Assembly: GCF_005508865.1 (NCBI RefSeq)
Contig: NZ_SCOM01000003.1
Coordinates: 310,001-374,000 of the forward strand
Direction: 5' to 3'
Source: Pseudomonas sp. F(2018)
GTDB lineage: Bacteria; Pseudomonadota; Gammaproteobacteria; Pseudomonadales; Pseudomonadaceae
DNA: 64,000 nucleotides
Part shown: positions 1 through 9,552 of the stretch, one piece after another
Numbering within the stretch: the stretch's first letter is position 1
Layout of the letters: each line of letters starts with the position of its first letter
Made by a program: the position numbers and the translations under genes
The notes under the pieces: generated by a model
The model's database searches: none
Told to the model about the DNA's origin: nothing
Seen by the model: the letters and a program-made list of their open reading frames with translations, nothing else

Positions 1-3
1 TCG

Positions 4-930
4 ATGTCCCTCAGCCTCTTCCTGCCTCGCCAGCGTCGCCTGACCCTGGCGCTGGTCGTCGCCCTCGCCTGCACCGCCGCCCTGACCCGCTACCTGCACT
101 GGGACGACCGTGCCCTGTTGTGGTTCAAGGAGCAGAGCGTACCGGCCGCCGAGCGCGCCGCCAGCATCTGGCTGCCGGGCTACAAGGCCAGCGTCGAGGG
201 CAAACCGCTGGTCGGCCTGGAGGAGGACGAGACCTCCGACCTGACCTACAACCCGATCACCGGCACCCTGTTCACCGTCACCGGCAAGCTGCCGATGCTG
301 GTGGAGCTCAGCCGCAGCGGCGACGTGCTGCGGCGCATCGCGCTCAAGGGCTTCTCCAATCCGGAGGGCGTGGCGGTGCTGGAAAACGGCAACATCGCCG
401 TGACCGACGAGCGGCGGCGCAACCTGTCGATCTTCGAGCTGAATCCGCTGACCCGCGAGCTCGACCTGGCCGACGCCAAGCCCTTCGACCTGGGCTTCCC
501 TGACGCCGGCAACAAGGGCTTCGAGGGCATCGCCTGGGACCCGGCGCGGCAGCGCCTGCTGCTCGGCAAGGAGCGCACGCCACGGATGTTCAGCCTCGGC
601 AGCGACGGCCAGCACCTGCTCGACAATGAGCTGCAGCCACTCCCCAGCTACGGCCTGGGCATGCGCAACCTGTCGGCGCTGAGCGTCGACCCGCGCACCG
701 GGCATATCCTCGCCCTCTCCGCCCAGTCGCATCTGCTGCTGGAGCTGGACGAGCGCGGCGAGCCGGTCAGCTTCATCAGCCTGATCGGCGGCCAGAGCGG
801 TCTGGACCGGCGCATCCCTCGCGCCGAGGGCGTGGCCATGGACGAGGACGGCACCATCTACATGGTCAGCGAGCCGAACCTGTTCTACGTGTTCCGCAAG
901 GATGAACCCTTCACCGCTCCCCAAGGCTGA
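4..930 (+). CDS. SdiA-regulated domain protein (YjiK-like beta-propeller), copy 1
   Basis: This 308-residue protein has a membrane anchor or uncleaved signal at about residues 13-30 and then a repeating strand pattern typical of the SdiA-regulated family, an extracytoplasmic six-bladed-propeller-like fold. Recognisable pieces are 'LTYNPITGTLFTVT', 'GNKGFEGIAWDP' and 'GGQSGLDRRIPRAEGVAMD'. A close paralogue lies at 9553-10476, and the two align over nearly their whole length. The biochemical role is unknown; family members are proposed to bind a ligand or act in the periplasm. The ATG is four bases from the window edge, so its ribosome site cannot be checked, but the N-terminus matches the paralogue in layout. 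Confidence 0.8.
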   Translation: MSLSLFLPRQRRLTLALVVALACTAALTRYLHWDDRALLWFKEQSVPAAERAASIWLPGYKASVEGKPLVGLEEDETSDLTYNPITGTLFTVTGKLPMLVELSRSGDVLRRIALKGFSNPEGVAVLENGNIAVTDERRRNLSIFELNPLTRELDLADAKPFDLGFPDAGNKGFEGIAWDPARQRLLLGKERTPRMFSLGSDGQHLLDNELQPLPSYGLGMRNLSALSVDPRTGHILALSAQSHLLLELDERGEPVSFISLIGGQSGLDRRIPRAEGVAMDEDGTIYMVSEPNLFYVFRKDEPFTAPQG

Positions 931-1093
931 GAACCTACTTATGCTTTGCTGCGCGTCGGCCAGGCTGTGTTGAAAGCCGGTTCGGAATGTTCATTTACCA
1001 TTCGTAAACTCGCGTGCGAGCCCAGTCCGCTTCCTCACCAGCTTTCGCCTTGCCTGGCTCTAGCTCGCAAGAGCCTAAGCAGGTTCTAGGCGT

Positions 1094-2128
<1,035 letters not shown>

Positions 2129-2178
2129 GAGGGGCTCCCCGGACGCGGGTCGGTCCGTGAAAGTTGCGAGTGGAATCC

Positions 2179-2260
2179 CTCTCCCCAACGGGGAGAGGCC
2201 AGGGAGAGGGGGCTGTCGCACACCCTCTCCCCCAATCCCTCTCCCGTAAACGGGAGAGGG
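2179..2260. repeat. cluster of three CCCTCTCCC/GGGAGAGGG hairpins
   Basis: The 142-base gap between the binding-protein gene and the amidohydrolase gene is filled by inverted repeats. One has arms CCTCTCCCC/GGGGAGAGG at 2179-2187 and 2191-2199. Another is CCCTCTCCCG/CGGGAGAGGG at 2237-2246 and 2251-2260. A third pairing, GGGAGAGG with CCCTCTCCC, lies between them. The unit looks like the small dispersed intergenic palindromes common in Pseudomonas and related genomes. In an operon it could protect the upstream transcript from 3' exonucleases or dampen read-through into the deacetylase gene. Confidence 0.7.
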
Positions 2261-2270
2261 GAGCCATGGG

Positions 2271-3314
2271 TTACTTCTTGAGTTTCGTCCAGACCTTGCT
2301 GCGCAGGGCCAGGGCCTTGGGCGAGCAGAGCTTGAACGAACGCAGGCGCTCGAGCTTGTCGGCCGGGGTGTTGATTGCCGGGTCCTCGAACAGCGCCTTG
2401 TCCATGAACTTCTCGGCGCCGGCGATGGCGTTGTTGTACTTGGCGAAGTTGGAGGCGGCGGCGATGTTCTCCGGCTGCATCATCCAGTTGATGAACACAT
2501 GGGCCTCGGCGACGTTGCTGGCGCCCTTGGGAATCACGAAGTTGTCGATGAAGGTGGACACGCCCTCCTTCGGATAGACGTAGGTCAGCGTGGCGCGCTG
2601 CTCCTTGGCGCGGTGGAAGGCGCCGTTCCACTGCTGGTGCATGGCCACCTCGCCGGCGGCCATGCGTTCGATGGTGCCGTCGCTGTTGTACATCGCCAGC
2701 ATGTCCTTCTGCTTGCTCAGCAGCTCCATGATCTTCTTCACCTCCTGCGGGTCCTCGGTGCAGCGGTCGATGCCCAGGTAGAAGGCGGCCGGCGGGAACA
2801 GGTCGTCCATCGAGTTGAGCGCCACCACCTTGCCCTTCAGCTCGGCCGGCGGGGCGAAGAACGGCCCCCAGCTCTCGTCGAGCTTGCCGCCAGGCACCTG
2901 GGCGCTGTCGTAGCTGTAGCCGGTGGTGCCCCACAGGTAGGGCACGCTGTAATCGTGGCCCGGGTCGAAATCGAGCTTCTGGAAGGTCGGCGCCAGGTTG
3001 GCCAGGTTCGGCAGCTTGCTCTTGTCGAACTTCTGCAGCAGGTCTTCCTGGACCATGATCTGGATGAAGCTGTCCGACGGCACCACCACGTCGTAGTTGC
3101 CACCGCCGGCCTTGAGCTTGGCCAGCAGCGTCTCGTTGGAGTCGTAGGCGTCGAGGGTGGCCTTGATGCCGGTATCGGCCTCGAACTTCTTCAGCAGCTC
3201 CGGCGGGTAATAGTCCGACCAGTTGGCGAAGTTGAGGCTGCCGGCAGCCTGGGCGGCGCCGGACAGGCCGAGGGCGAGAACAACGGATAGCGCGAGCGGG
3301 GTACGACGGATCAT
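2271..3314 (-). CDS. polyamine ABC transporter periplasmic binding protein (PotD/PotF family)
   Basis: This 347-residue protein begins with a Sec signal peptide (hydrophobic core, predicted cleavage after 'AAQA', about residue 23). The mature start 'GSLNFANWSDYYPPELL' is the PotD/PotF signature, in which the aromatic-Asp-Tyr segment lines the amine pocket. Further family segments are 'YDVVVPSDSFIQIM', '[16 protein letters not shown]' and 'STFIDNFVIPKGASN'. It should capture a polyamine or acetylpolyamine and deliver it to the two permeases encoded just upstream in the operon. It is one of four PotD-like binding proteins in this window and differs clearly from SpuD and SpuE, so a different ligand, perhaps an acetylated amine, is plausible given the neighbouring deacetylase. 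Confidence 0.9.
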   Translation of the reverse strand: MIRRTPLALSVVLALGLSGAAQAAGSLNFANWSDYYPPELLKKFEADTGIKATLDAYDSNETLLAKLKAGGGNYDVVVPSDSFIQIMVQEDLLQKFDKSKLPNLANLAPTFQKLDFDPGHDYSVPYLWGTTGYSYDSAQVPGGKLDESWGPFFAPPAELKGKVVALNSMDDLFPPAAFYLGIDRCTEDPQEVKKIMELLSKQKDMLAMYNSDGTIERMAAGEVAMHQQWNGAFHRAKEQRATLTYVYPKEGVSTFIDNFVIPKGASNVAEAHVFINWMMQPENIAAASNFAKYNNAIAGAEKFMDKALFEDPAINTPADKLERLRSFKLCSPKALALRSKVWTKLKK

Positions 3315-3324
3315 GGTCTGGCTC

Positions 3325-4113
3325 CTAGCGTTTGCGTTGGCCGAGGTAGTACGACAGGGTGACGAACAGAATGGAAAGCACGAGCATGATCGAGGAAATC
3401 GCGTTGATCTTCGGCGATATGCCCATGCGGATGGAGCTGAAGATATACACCGGCAGGGTGGTCGAGCCCGCCCCGGCGACGAAGTAGGTGATGACGAAGT
3501 CGTCCATCGAGATGATGAAGGCCAGCATCGCGCCGGAGAGGATACCGGGCAGCAGCAGCGGGAAGCTGATCCGCCAGAACGCCCGCCAGGGCGAGGCGTA
3601 CAGGTCGGCGGCGGCCTCTAGCACGCGCGGGTCCATGCCCTGCAGGCGCGCGCAGATCGGCAGGTAGGCGAACGGCGTGCAGAACACCACGTGGGCGATA
3701 AGGATGGTCAAAAGGGAAAGTTTCAAGCCGATAAAGGCGAAGAACATCAGGATGGCCACGGCGCAGACGATGTCCGGCACCAGCAGCGGCAGGCCGAGCA
3801 CGCCCTGCAGCGCGCCCTGGCCACGGAAGCGCCGGCCGTGCATGCCCAGCGCCGCCAGGGTCGCCAGACAAGTGGAGATCAGCGTGGCGCACACCGCGAC
3901 GATCAGCGAATTCTTCGCCGCCCGCAGAATCTCCGGGTCGTTGGCTACCACGCCGTACCACTTGAAGCTGAAGCCTTGCCACAGGGTGGCCGACTGGCCG
4001 GCATTGAAGCTCAGCGCCACCAGCACCAGGATCGGGATGTAGAGAAAGGCGAAGAACGCCCAGGCGGCCGGGCGCACGCCGGTGAAGCGCCACAGCGGGC
4101 CCTGCAGGTTCAT
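3325..4113 (-). CDS. polyamine ABC transporter permease (PotC/PotI type)
   Basis: This is a 262-residue inner-membrane protein with about six hydrophobic segments. The BPD_transp_1 EAA loop reads 'EAAADLYASPWRAFWRISFPLLLPGI', the site where the ATPase docks. 'DDFVITYFVAGAGSTTLPVYIFSSIRMG' is typical of the PotC/PotI subunit. Its start overlaps the stop of the partner permease by four bases (ATGA), so translation is coupled. It forms the translocation pore together with the 4110-5018 product. Confidence 0.9.
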   Translation of the reverse strand: MNLQGPLWRFTGVRPAAWAFFAFLYIPILVLVALSFNAGQSATLWQGFSFKWYGVVANDPEILRAAKNSLIVAVCATLISTCLATLAALGMHGRRFRGQGALQGVLGLPLLVPDIVCAVAILMFFAFIGLKLSLLTILIAHVVFCTPFAYLPICARLQGMDPRVLEAAADLYASPWRAFWRISFPLLLPGILSGAMLAFIISMDDFVITYFVAGAGSTTLPVYIFSSIRMGISPKINAISSIMLVLSILFVTLSYYLGQRKR

Positions 4114-5018
4114 CCGCGCACCTCCTGGCCACGCTGGCGCAGGCCGTTGAACAGCAGGGCCAACAGCGCCAGGCTGAACAGCGAGAAGGCCAGCGCCGAA
4201 CCCAGCGGCCAGTTGTGCCCGGAGCCGAACTGCAGCTGCACCAGGTTGCCGATCATCAGCGCCTTACCGCCACCGAGCAGCTCGGGAATGATGTAGTTGC
4301 CCAGCGCCGGGATAAACACCAGGGTGGCGCCGGCCAGCATGCCCGGCAGCGCCAGTGGCAGGATCACTCTTTTCAGTGCCTGCCAGCGGTTGGCGCCGAG
4401 ATCGAAGGCCGCCTCCACCAGGCGCCAGTCGAGCTTCTCCAGGCTGGTGTAGATCGGCAGCACCATGAACGGCAGGAAGCTGTAGAGCAGGCCGATCATC
4501 ACCGCGCCATTGCTGTACAGCAGGCCGACGCTGCCCTCCGGCACGCCGAACACGCCCAGCACGCCATCCACCAGCCCGCCGTTGCGCAGCAGCAGCATCC
4601 AGGCGTAGACCCGCACCAGCAGGTTGGTCCAGAACGGCACGGTGACCAGGAACAGCAGCAGGTTGCGCTTCCTCTCGCTCTGCAGCGCCAGGTACAGCGC
4701 GGTGGGAAAGCCGATCAGCAGGCAGCCGGCGGTGGTCGCCACGGCCAGCCAGAAGGAGCGCTGGAAGATACCCAGATAGTCGGTGTTGAACACCAGGCTG
4801 TCATCGAAGTCGCGCTCGTAGAGGAAGCTGACGTAGGCCTCCACCGAGTACTCGCCCCACTTCACCCCGCCGTACTCGCCGGGCTGCAGGAAGGACACCA
4901 GCAGCATGATCGCCAGGGGCGCGACCAGAAACACCGCCAGCACCGCCATGCCCGGCGCGATCAGGCCGAGGCGGCGCAGCAGCTGGCGGCGCTCGGCCAG
5001 TTGCCGCGGCGTACTCAT
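4110..5018 (-). CDS. polyamine ABC transporter permease (PotB/PotH type)
   Basis: This 302-residue permease starts at [16 protein letters not shown], where the ATG overlaps the stop of the ATPase gene (ATGA). The open frame continues upstream only as a shadow of that gene, so the longer start is rejected. It carries a first membrane span at about residues 18-40, a periplasmic loop, the segment '[24 protein letters not shown]' typical of PotB/PotH, and an EAA loop '[25 protein letters not shown]'. It pairs with the 3325-4113 permease. Confidence 0.9.
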   Translation of the reverse strand: MSTPRQLAERRQLLRRLGLIAPGMAVLAVFLVAPLAIMLLVSFLQPGEYGGVKWGEYSVEAYVSFLYERDFDDSLVFNTDYLGIFQRSFWLAVATTAGCLLIGFPTALYLALQSERKRNLLLFLVTVPFWTNLLVRVYAWMLLLRNGGLVDGVLGVFGVPEGSVGLLYSNGAVMIGLLYSFLPFMVLPIYTSLEKLDWRLVEAAFDLGANRWQALKRVILPLALPGMLAGATLVFIPALGNYIIPELLGGGKALMIGNLVQLQFGSGHNWPLGSALAFSLFSLALLALLFNGLRQRGQEVRG

Positions 5019-6055
5019 TCGCTCAGCACCCGGATGGCCGCGGCCGGCACGTCCAGCCGCACCGGGGCACCGCGCTCCAGCACCTGGCGCGCGCCGCAGC
5101 GGTTCTGCTGGCGCACGCGAAAACCCGACTGACCGGCGACCCGCAGCAGATAGAGGGTGTCGGTGCCGATATACACCACCTCCTCCACCTCGCCGGCCAG
5201 GTTGCCGGACTCGCTCAGCGCCACCCGCTCGGGGCGGATGGCCAGGGTCACCGCGCCCTGAGTCGCGCAATGGCTGGGCAGGGTCTGGCCGTCGGCCAGC
5301 TGCAGCTGCTCGCCGACCGCCCGGGCCTCGAGGAAGTTGGTCTCGCCGATGAAATCGGCCACGGTGCGGTTCACCGGGCTCTCGTAGATCTCGCTCGGCG
5401 TGCCGATCTGCAGGATGCGCCCCTTGCTCATCACCGCGATGCGGTCGGACATGGTCAGCGCTTCTTCCTGGTCGTGGGTGACGAAGATGAAGGTGATGCC
5501 GGTCTCGGCCTGCAGGCGCTTGAGCTCGATCTGCATCTCCTTGCGCAGCTTCATGTCCAGCGCCGACAGCGACTCGTCGAGCAGCAGCACCTTGGGCCGG
5601 CTGGCCAGGGCACGGGCCAGGGCGATGCGCTGCTGCTGGCCGCCGGAGAGCTGGTCGGCGCGGCGGTTGCCGACGTCCGGCAGCTTCACCAGCGCCAGCA
5701 TGCGCTCCACCGTGGCGGCGATCTCGGCCTTGGGCTTGCCCTGCATCTCCAGGCCGAAGCCGATGTTCTGCGCCACCGTCATGTGCGGGAACAGCGCATA
5801 GCTCTGGAACACCGTATTGACCGGGCGGCGGAAGGGCGGGAGGTCCTGCATCGGCTCGCCGTACAGGCGGATCACCCCGGCGCTGGGCTGCTCGAAACCG
5901 GCAATCAGCCGCAGCAGCGTGGTCTTGCCGCAGCCGGACGGGCCCAGCAGGGTGAAGAACTCGTTGTCGCGGATTTCCAGGGAGACCTCGTCCAGGGCCT
6001 TCAGCCCCGTACCGAACTCCATGCTCAGGGTTTCGATCGAGATCGCGCTGCTCAT
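5015..6055 (-). CDS. polyamine ABC transporter ATPase (PotA/PotG type)
   Basis: This 346-residue nucleotide-binding subunit has Walker A 'GPSGCGKTT', signature '[15 protein letters not shown]', Walker B '[12 protein letters not shown]' and H-loop '[14 protein letters not shown]', followed by a C-terminal TOBE-like domain from about residue 270 ('[13 protein letters not shown]'). The Walker B motif has Ser after the catalytic Glu where most members have Pro. The ATG at 6055 is preferred over an in-frame TTG at 6061 because an AGGAG lies 10 bases upstream of the ATG. It is the first gene of the operon; a candidate activator-dependent promoter and CA-motif leader precede it. Confidence 0.92.
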   Translation of the reverse strand: MSSAISIETLSMEFGTGLKALDEVSLEIRDNEFFTLLGPSGCGKTTLLRLIAGFEQPSAGVIRLYGEPMQDLPPFRRPVNTVFQSYALFPHMTVAQNIGFGLEMQGKPKAEIAATVERMLALVKLPDVGNRRADQLSGGQQQRIALARALASRPKVLLLDESLSALDMKLRKEMQIELKRLQAETGITFIFVTHDQEEALTMSDRIAVMSKGRILQIGTPSEIYESPVNRTVADFIGETNFLEARAVGEQLQLADGQTLPSHCATQGAVTLAIRPERVALSESGNLAGEVEEVVYIGTDTLYLLRVAGQSGFRVRQQNRCGARQVLERGAPVRLDVPAAAIRVLSE

Positions 6056-6071
6056 CCGCAATTAGCTCCTA

Positions 6072-6090
6072 ACCAATTGTTTTTATTGGT
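6072..6090 (-). promoter_or_regulatory. leader hairpin with CA motif before the polyamine ABC operon
   Basis: ACCAAT (6072-6077) and ATTGGT (6085-6090) can pair across an A-rich loop on the transcribed strand. The transcript reads AAAAACAA here (6077-6084 on the complement), a perfect AAnAAnAA motif of the kind bound by Hfq with Crc in Pseudomonas. It lies just upstream of the AGGAG of the ATPase gene. The sequence match is direct; the regulatory role is inferred. Confidence 0.5.
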
Positions 6091-6130
6091 GATTAAGAGG
6101 CAGGTAGACGCCAGAGGCGTACTGGGATCG

Positions 6131-6194
6131 ATTCTAGGCAGCGCGGCGCTGGTGGCAGAACGATAGATGCGGACAAAAGGGGATAGATGTGGCC
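6131..6194 (-). promoter_or_regulatory. candidate promoter with 20-bp-spaced direct repeats
   Basis: Reading leftward, a TAGAAT -10-like hexamer (complement of 6131-6136) lies about 17 bases after a poor -35 region at 6154-6159. Immediately upstream are two 13-base direct repeats, GATAGATGCGGAC at 6162 and GATAGATGTGGCC at 6182 as written on the plus strand, exactly 20 bases apart. Two same-face repeats abutting a weak -35 are typical of AraC-family activator sites. The AraC regulator at 8422-9432 is one candidate binder. Confidence 0.4.
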
Positions 6195-6294
6195 AAGTTA
6201 CGAGCATTCGCAACATCAGCTCTTACGCTGACAAGAGGTCGCACCTGACGCACCATTGAGTGATGCTCAAAGCCTGAAACTATTGGAGCCCCGA

Positions 6295-7182
6295 ATGCTT
6301 GCCCTAAAAGTAGAGATTGCTGGCCAACAACCACTCATTGCCGGGGTGGAAGAGTGGTCAGTATTGGCAGCCCACGTTAACGCACTGAGGGGCGCATCCG
6401 GCTCTCTAACAGCCGACAGCTTTGACTTCTCCATAGGGGGCCTTACGACCCGAGACGCTGACGGCATAGCTCACCATTTCCGTTGGCCGCGCGTACCGTT
6501 GGGCATTGGATCAACAGTCGCAATCACGCTCATTGAGACCGACACGCCTCATCCCCCTGCAAAACTCTACAGATCGGACCATGAAGTCCAAGAGAGCCCT
6601 TTCACTGCCGAAGAGCTGCGCGAAATGCGTTTGCAGGATTACTTGGAGCTGAAGAAAGAGTTTGGAAATGAAGTTTTGCCAACTGCACACCTCACTGAAA
6701 TGAGCACTGGCGAACTTTTCCTGAAAGGTGATGAGCTTTATGAACATGGCGACTTCGAAGAGGCATTTTCAGCATTTCTGATGGCGGCAGAACAAGGCGA
6801 CACCTCTTGCATGACACGCGTGGCATCTATGTACACATGTGGAGAGGGAGTGAGCTGCGACTTTGACAAGGCCATTGAGTGGGAGCTCAAAGCTATAGAG
6901 GGAGGAGAAACCTGCGCCCTCGTCAATCTGGGGATTTCTTACAGGATGAAGGGGGATTTAAAGAAGGCCAAATACTGGTTCGAAAAATCCATTGAAGCTG
7001 GCGATGGCTGCGGTGCCTTAGAACTTGCCAAGCTCTACATGGTGACCCCAAAAGAATCAGAAAGAGCTGGGCGCTATCTGTGCTTGGCCATCGCCAACAA
7101 CAATATGTGTGAAGCGGACATCGAAGAGGCACAGGAGCTACTCGCCGAGCTACAGAGTTATCAATCCAACTCAAACACCTGA
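6295..7182 (+). CDS. Sel1-like repeat protein, orphan accessory gene
   Basis: This 295-residue protein of unknown function has two parts. The N-terminal ~110 residues resemble no family I can name. The C-terminal half carries Sel1/TPR-like helical repeats from about residue 145 ('FEEAFSAFLMAAEQGDTSCMTRVASMY', 'FDKAIEWELKAIEGGETCALVNLG', 'LKKAKYWFEKSIEAGDGCGALELAKLY'), normally protein-binding surfaces. I chose ATG 6295 because GGAG lies seven bases upstream; a TTG at 6256 would add 13 residues. No signal peptide is seen. Base composition is visibly AT-richer than both neighbours, suggesting later acquisition. Its stop overlaps the stop of the convergent hydroxylase gene by 12 bases. No toxin gene is adjacent. 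Confidence 0.75.
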   Translation: MLALKVEIAGQQPLIAGVEEWSVLAAHVNALRGASGSLTADSFDFSIGGLTTRDADGIAHHFRWPRVPLGIGSTVAITLIETDTPHPPAKLYRSDHEVQESPFTAEELREMRLQDYLELKKEFGNEVLPTAHLTEMSTGELFLKGDELYEHGDFEEAFSAFLMAAEQGDTSCMTRVASMYTCGEGVSCDFDKAIEWELKAIEGGETCALVNLGISYRMKGDLKKAKYWFEKSIEAGDGCGALELAKLYMVTPKESERAGRYLCLAIANNNMCEADIEEAQELLAELQSYQSNSNT

Positions 7183-8343
7183 CGTCAGATGCCGGGCAAT
7201 CCCCTTCTTCAACGGCAACAATCCCTGAGCTACCCGCAATCCCGCCCCGCGCAATAGCCTCACCGGCAAACGGTCATCGGTATAAACGTCTACCAGCAAG
7301 TTGGTGGCCTGGTACAGCGGCCAGGTCGCGAGGCGGTGCTGGCGCTCGTAGCGGGCCAGCAGCGCCGGTGCGGCGATATCTTCGCGACGGGCATGGGCGG
7401 CCAGCACGGCCTCGGTCAGGCGCTGCACGCTACCCAGGCCGAAGTTGAAGCCATGGGCGGTCACCGGGTGCATGCCGACGGCGGCGTCGCCGATCAGCAC
7501 GCAGCGCGGGCCGACCAGCTTGTCGGCGTAGGCGCCGATCAGCGGATAGGCGTGGCGCTCGCTGGCCAGCTGCATGACGCCCAGGCGACGGTCGAAACGC
7601 TGCTCCATCTCGCGGGCGAAGGCCTCTCCGTCCAGTCCGCGTAGGCGCTCGATCTCCCGCGGCGGCAGGGTCAGCACCACGGATGACCGGTTGCCATTGA
7701 GCGGCAGCAGGGCCAGGGTCTGGCCGTAGCCGAACCATTCCCAGGCGGTCTGCCGATGCGGCTTCTGGTGGTCCATGCGACACACCAGCATGGTCTTGCC
7801 GAAGTCCTTGAGTCGCGCGCCTATCCCGAGCTGGCGGCGGGTCTCGGAGAAGCGGCTGTCGGCGGCGACCAGCAGGCGCGTGCGCAACTGCTCGCCGCCG
7901 GCCAGCTCCAGTTCGACCTCGCGCTCACGATGGCGAATCGCGCCTACCTTCAGCCCGCAACGCAGCTGCACATCGGCGTACTCGGCGACCGCGTCGAAGG
8001 CGGCACGGCGGATCGCCCGGTTGGCCACCAGATGACCGAGGCGCTCGGCACCGGCCTGCTCGGCGCGGATCTGCAGGGCGAATAGCGAGGGGCCGTTGAG
8101 CACCTGGGCATCGCGCAGCACGGCGACCTCGTCGGTCGGCAGGCGCTGCCACAGGCCGAGTTTTTCCAGCAGCGCTTGGGAGGCATGGGTCAGGGCGATC
8201 TCGCGGCCATCGAAGGTCGGTTTGGCCAGTTCCTGCTCGGCCTGGCGCTCCAGCAGCACAACCGAGAGGCCATGGCCGGACAGGGCACGAGCCAGGCACA
8301 GTCCGGCCGGACCGGCGCCGATGATGACGACATCGTGGATCAT
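7171..8343 (-). CDS. FAD-dependent hydroxylase of the UbiH/UbiF/UbiM family
   Basis: This 390-residue flavoprotein monooxygenase belongs to the ubiquinone-biosynthesis hydroxylase group. It has an N-terminal FAD dinucleotide fold 'VVIIGAGPAGLCLARALSG', a mid-protein region ending in 'LLVAADSRFSETRRQLG' that matches the DG-type motif, and the second FAD motif 'LIGDAAVGMHPVTAHGFNFGLGSV'. The length and 'HPVTAHGFNFGL' fit UbiH/UbiF-like enzymes, possibly the broad-specificity UbiM type. It stands alone rather than in a ubi operon, so its substrate is unproven. It converges on the Sel1 gene with a 12-base overlap. Confidence 0.75.
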   Translation of the reverse strand: MIHDVVIIGAGPAGLCLARALSGHGLSVVLLERQAEQELAKPTFDGREIALTHASQALLEKLGLWQRLPTDEVAVLRDAQVLNGPSLFALQIRAEQAGAERLGHLVANRAIRRAAFDAVAEYADVQLRCGLKVGAIRHREREVELELAGGEQLRTRLLVAADSRFSETRRQLGIGARLKDFGKTMLVCRMDHQKPHRQTAWEWFGYGQTLALLPLNGNRSSVVLTLPPREIERLRGLDGEAFAREMEQRFDRRLGVMQLASERHAYPLIGAYADKLVGPRCVLIGDAAVGMHPVTAHGFNFGLGSVQRLTEAVLAAHARREDIAAPALLARYERQHRLATWPLYQATNLLVDVYTDDRLPVRLLRGAGLRVAQGLLPLKKGIARHLTSGV

Positions 8344-8421
8344 GGGATGGGCGCTCCGCGCGGCACTGGAATGCGCACGAGTCTACGGCTGGCACCCAGG
8401 CCGGCCCTTGTCCCCGATCAA

Positions 8422-9432
8422 TCAGCGGCGCAGTTCGCTCGGCGCCAGGCCGCTCCAGCGCTGGAAGGCATGGCGGAAGCTGGCAGTCTCGCTGTAGCCG
8501 AGCTGCTCGGCGATCAGGTAGATCGGCAGATCGGTGTGCAGCAGCAGCTGGCGCGCCTTGTCGTAGCGCACCTCGTCGAGCAGGTGCTGGAAGCTGGTGT
8601 TGAGCTGCTGCAGATGGCGGCGCACGGTGCGCTCGGAACGGTGCAGACGGGTGGCGACGCGCTCCAGGCTGGAGCATTCGACCAGGTCGCCGGACAGCTG
8701 CTGGCGGATCAGGTCGCGCAGATCGTGGCGGTTGTACAGCTGGGCCTCCAGCTGCATGCATTGCTGCAGGCCGTGCTGGTGGCTGACCGGGTCGGCCAGC
8801 GGCAGCGCTCGCTCCAGCAGTATCGGGTTGAAGCACAGGGCGTTGCAGCCGGCATCGAACTCCACCGGGCAGCCGAGCTTCTCGCTGTAGCTGGCGGCAT
8901 GCGCCGGCGCGCGGTAGGCCAGCAGCAGGCGACGCGGGCGCACCGACTCGCCGAGCAGGTCCTGCACCACGGTGAGCATCGAGGTCAGGCACAGCTCGAT
9001 ATTGAACAGCGTCAACGACGGGTCGTAGCGGTAGCCACTGGCGCTCAGGCGCACCTCGTCACCCACCGTCTGCAGCTCCAGGCGGAAATAGGTGCCGAGC
9101 AGCGCCGGATGGGCGATGGCCAGGCGCAGGGCCTCGCCGAGATTGCGGCTGGCCAGCAGGGTGTAGCCGAGCATGCCGTAGGCCGACACGTGCATGCGCT
9201 TGCCCAGCAGCAGACCGAGAGCCGGGTCGGCGCTGGCCGCCAGGGCGTTGGCCAGTACGCGCAATTCCTGGGCATGGCTGACCAGGCGCGTCGGGCTGGC
9301 CAGGTCGGCCACCGGGATGCCGCTGCCTTCCAGTACCCGCTCGGCATCGACCCCCATGCGCTGCAGGCTCTGCACGGCCAGGGCGACCGTGTGCAGGGTG
9401 GTCAAGATGCGTTCTTCCGGTAACACTGACAT
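8422..9432 (-). CDS. AraC-family transcriptional regulator with arabinose-binding-type N-domain
   Basis: This 336-residue regulator has an OruR/ArgR-like N-terminal domain (segments 'LLGKRMHVSAYGMLGYTLLAS' and 'LLAYRAPAHAASYSEKLGCPVEFDA') and a C-terminal double helix-turn-helix at about residues 235-335 ('LERVATRLHRSERTVRRHLQQLNTSF' and 'PIYLIAEQLGYSETASFRHAFQRWSGLAPSELRR'). It is divergent from the SdiA-regulated-domain gene at 9553, with 120 bases between. Possible targets are that gene, the hydroxylase downstream of it, or the polyamine transporter operon with AraC-type direct repeats at 6162-6194. No ligand can be named. Confidence 0.85.
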   Translation of the reverse strand: MSVLPEERILTTLHTVALAVQSLQRMGVDAERVLEGSGIPVADLASPTRLVSHAQELRVLANALAASADPALGLLLGKRMHVSAYGMLGYTLLASRNLGEALRLAIAHPALLGTYFRLELQTVGDEVRLSASGYRYDPSLTLFNIELCLTSMLTVVQDLLGESVRPRRLLLAYRAPAHAASYSEKLGCPVEFDAGCNALCFNPILLERALPLADPVSHQHGLQQCMQLEAQLYNRHDLRDLIRQQLSGDLVECSSLERVATRLHRSERTVRRHLQQLNTSFQHLLDEVRYDKARQLLLHTDLPIYLIAEQLGYSETASFRHAFQRWSGLAPSELRR

Positions 9433-9552
9433 GACTGCCGTTCCACTGGGGTGGTATTCGGTAACTGCGTCTGGCGTTTCGCTTCAGGCTTCTTAAGCTT
9501 CAATTCAGCTGCACCTGTTCTGATGCAGCACCTCTGACCTGGAACCTCTTCC

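Noticed and set aside
1056..1091. Overlapping short stems (GGCTCT/AGAGCC and GCCTA/TAGGC) after the first gene
   Set aside because: Short arms and no T-run on either strand; not convincing as a terminator.
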